NCBI GenBank assembly: GCA_030668755.1
Contig: DAOVEW010000100.1
Location: 1-5,715, forward strand
DNA from: Bacillota bacterium
GTDB lineage: Bacteria > Armatimonadota > Hebobacteria > Hebobacterales > Hebobacteraceae
Length of the DNA: 5,715 nt
Direction: 5' to 3'
Each line of letters begins with the position of its first letter. Within the stretch, counting starts at the first letter, position 1. Positions 4,330 through 5,715 of this stretch are shown piece after piece. The position numbers and the translations under genes were made by a program. The notes below the pieces were generated by a model that saw nothing but the letters and a program-made list of their open reading frames with translations, was not told where the DNA came from and did not search any database.

Positions 4330-5442
4330 ATGGATCGAGTTAGAACGGGGATCGAAGGCCTCGATCAGTTGCTCTGCGGCGGCCTATTACGAGGCAACGC
4401 GCTGCTAGTCGCTGGATCTCCGGGCAGCGGCAAGACAAGCCTGGGGATGCAGTTCCTCCACAATGGTATCACGAAGTACGGCGAGCCCGGCCTTTTCATC
4501 ACCTTCGAGGAATTCCCGGAGCGCATATACCGCGATGCCGAGAACTTCGGCTGGGACTTCCGCGGCCTCGAGAATCAGGGCAAGCTGAAGGTGCTGTTCA
4601 CCTCCCCCGACGTACTCCAGCAGGATATCATCCGCGACCGAGGCATCGTAAGCGAGATGATCGCCGAGATCGGGGCGGCACGGGTGGTCGTGGACAGCAT
4701 CAGCAACCTCCACGATGCCGAGGAGAGCCCGCGGGGGTTTCGCGAAGCTGTGTATGGCCTCGTCAACGCGCTCAAGAGGGAATCGCTCAGCGCGCTCCTC
4801 ATTCGGGAGCTGCGGGAGAAAGAAGAGATTGGAACGGGCCCGGAGGAGTTCGTTGTCGACGGTCTCATTCTCCTGACTCGCGGCTACGTCAGAGGCCACA
4901 ACATGCGGTTCATCGAGGTCATCAAGAGCCGCGGCTCCCCGCACATCGCGATCCCGAGCCTCTTCTTCTTCGGAAAGGGAGGCATTCGCGTGCTGCCTCC
5001 ATTCCAGGAACCGTTCTATCGCTTCGAAGAGGCCGTCTCGACCGGTATCGCGGACCTGGATGACCTCCTGGGCGGAGGCATTCCGTACGGCAGCTTCTAC
5101 TTGATGGAAGTGGATGCCGATCTGCACCAGGATATCTTCGATGCCGGCTTCGCGAAAGAGGCCTTGGAGGCGGGAGACCGGTATGTCCGGATAGCGGGGC
5201 AGAGCGATGACAAGTCGCGGTGGCGCGCTCTCATGAAGTCAGCCGGTATGGAGCGGCGTCTCCGGCGGGCCACTGAGAACGACGAGGTCAGATTCCTCGA
5301 GCCCGACGGCGAGACGCTCTCCGCAGAGCTGGACCAGCTCTGCGCAACCGCGGGCGCGAAGACCACGCACCACCACCCCAGCCAGGTCAGAAGCTTCAGG
5401 ACGTTGCCGCCCAGGTCGCTCGTTCCCATGGTCCACTTGTAG
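4330..5442 (+). CDS. KaiC/RAD55-like RecA-fold ATPase, broken in its second domain
   Basis: The product resembles circadian-clock KaiC and the RAD55 family of signalling ATPases (RecA superfamily). Domain 1 (about 1-225) has the entry motif TGIEGLDQLL (6-15), Walker A GSPGSGKTS (29-37), the paired glutamates of FEEFP (59-63; E60, E61) and Walker B VVVDS (119-123; D122). It also has the FVVDGLILL strand (174-182) and IEVIKSRG (195-202), so it should bind and hydrolyse ATP. Domain 2 begins with the same entry motif (TGIADLDDLLGGG, 238-250), but the P-loop position reads MEVDADLHQDI (259-269), without the GxxGxGK pattern, so this half is probably inactive. KaiC-like sequence ends near residue 344 (GAK, base 5361), where a Walker B strand should follow. 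The remaining 26 residues to the stop at 5442 are the antisense of another gene. The true protein would be roughly 470-500 residues; this one is truncated by a rearrangement or an assembly artefact. It lies downstream of and probably with the MerR-type regulator. Confidence 0.85.
   Translation: MDRVRTGIEGLDQLLCGGLLRGNALLVAGSPGSGKTSLGMQFLHNGITKYGEPGLFITFEEFPERIYRDAENFGWDFRGLENQGKLKVLFTSPDVLQQDIIRDRGIVSEMIAEIGAARVVVDSISNLHDAEESPRGFREAVYGLVNALKRESLSALLIRELREKEEIGTGPEEFVVDGLILLTRGYVRGHNMRFIEVIKSRGSPHIAIPSLFFFGKGGIRVLPPFQEPFYRFEEAVSTGIADLDDLLGGGIPYGSFYLMEVDADLHQDIFDAGFAKEALEAGDRYVRIAGQSDDKSRWRALMKSAGMERRLRRATENDEVRFLEPDGETLSAELDQLCATAGAKTTHHHPSQVRSFRTLPPRSLVPMVHL
5323..5343. repeat. Perfect 10-bp palindrome with 1-nt centre next to the gene junction
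   Basis: GCAGAGCTGG (5323-5332) and CCAGCTCTGC (5334-5343) are exact reverse complements around a single A. It lies at the edge of the zone where the KaiC-like frame gives way to the antisense membrane-protein frame. Such a fold-back sequence is a plausible site for strand switching, either in the cell or during amplification or assembly. Confidence 0.75.
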
Positions 5443-5715
5443 AACCAGAGCTCGTGCACCCGCGGGTTCAGGGCGCCCGGCCAACTGCCCAGGACGCCCA
5501 TGAGGGCCTGGTGGGCGGACATGTGCGTGGACAGTAGAAGACAGGCCGTCAAGGGCGGCAGGACCAACCCGCCGAGAAAGGCTCCCGCCGCGACCGGCGC
5601 CCTTGGCCGCGATGCCCGCTGAAGCCAAAGGGTTATCGCCAAGCCCGCGGCCATCGCCGCGCACGCCGCCAGGAAGATCTCCGCCTTGGTCAGGAAGACC
5701 AGCCCCAAGGCCCCG
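5343..5715 (-). pseudogene. Internal fragment of a multi-spanning membrane protein (GT39-type glycosyltransferase-like)
   Basis: Read on the minus strand, the frame is already open at the window edge (…GALGLVFLTKAEIFLA) and stays protein-like for about 124 codons, to about FAPAVA at 5343-5360. Three hydrophobic segments are visible: EIFLAACAAMAAGLAITLW, AGAFLGGLVLPPLTACLLL and LLTWLGWWCVVFAPAV. Between the last two lie a soluble loop with HQALMGVLGSWP and the motif FYKWTMGTSDLGGN. This order, including the LGLVFLTK entry and the W-x-MG-x-x-D block, recalls polytopic glycosyltransferases of the GT39/ArnT-like type that use lipid-linked sugars; I am moderately sure of the class only. The start lies beyond the window. 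The 3' side is lost at the junction with the KaiC-like gene, after which the frame merely reads antisense KaiC. The catalytic N-terminal part is not in view, so no active-site residue can be checked. Confidence 0.6.

Noticed and set aside
4405..5127. 240-codon minus-strand frame opposite the KaiC-like gene
   Set aside because: It lies wholly antisense to a gene with clear Walker motifs and has no ribosome site or recognisable domain.
5097..5342. Minus-strand continuation of the membrane-protein frame past the junction
   Set aside because: Beyond about 5343 the frame is only the antisense of KaiC-like coding sequence and becomes Ser/Arg-rich and non-hydrophobic. It is not part of the natural protein.
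5239..5664. 141-codon minus-strand frame overlapping the membrane-protein fragment
   Set aside because: It is an Arg/Gly/Pro-rich shadow in another frame of the same stretch, without membrane segments.
1..5715. CRISPR array, tRNA, rRNA, phage attachment site
   Set aside because: No regularly spaced repeats, cloverleaf with anticodon arm, or rRNA-like conserved stretch was seen; the only long direct repeat found is the 8-bp target duplication.

Overview
The window is GC-rich bacterial DNA with strong Shine-Dalgarno sites; three genes have a purine-rich SD exactly 6 nt before ATG. No gene fixes the taxon. A sugar-isomerase-fold protein, a KaiC-like ATPase and a single-ORF IS66 element would fit environmental lineages such as Armatimonadota or Chloroflexota, but that is a guess. 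No tRNA, rRNA or CRISPR array was seen.

Layout. (1) 1-165 is flanking DNA with one frame open from the window edge. (2) 166-1626 is a complete, apparently intact IS66-family insertion sequence of 1461 bp. It has 23-bp imperfect inverted repeats starting GTAA, a perfect 8-bp target duplication (GCAAAAGA) and one transposase gene on the minus strand. (3) 1635-2310 is mostly non-coding and holds one possible 49-residue membrane protein (1812-1961). (4) 2311-3219 encodes a TIM-barrel sugar phosphate isomerase/epimerase-like protein. (5) 3220-3616 is a structured intergenic region with several inverted repeats and a good sigma70-type promoter (3514-3542). (6) 3617-4270 encodes a MerR-type regulator with a second, winged-helix-like C-terminal domain. 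(7) 4330 onward encodes a KaiC/RAD55-type RecA-fold ATPase, 59 nt downstream and probably in the same transcript. (8) At about 5343-5365 the KaiC-like gene stops in the middle of its second domain. The sequence then becomes the antisense of a multi-spanning membrane protein resembling a GT39-type glycosyltransferase, which runs off the right edge.

How the genes work together. The regulator and the ATPase look like a two-gene module: a promoter with a palindrome on its -35 box, a DNA-binding protein with two DNA-binding-like domains, and a KaiC-like ATPase whose first domain keeps Walker A, the EE pair and Walker B while its second has lost the P-loop. This is the best candidate for an undescribed regulatory system here; its function is inferred only from architecture and adjacency. 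The isomerase appears to be a separate unit. The right-hand junction joins two broken genes tail to tail, so it is either a real inversion or deletion, or an assembly or amplification chimera. The last ~350 bp should not be treated as the natural neighbourhood of the ATPase until that is settled.
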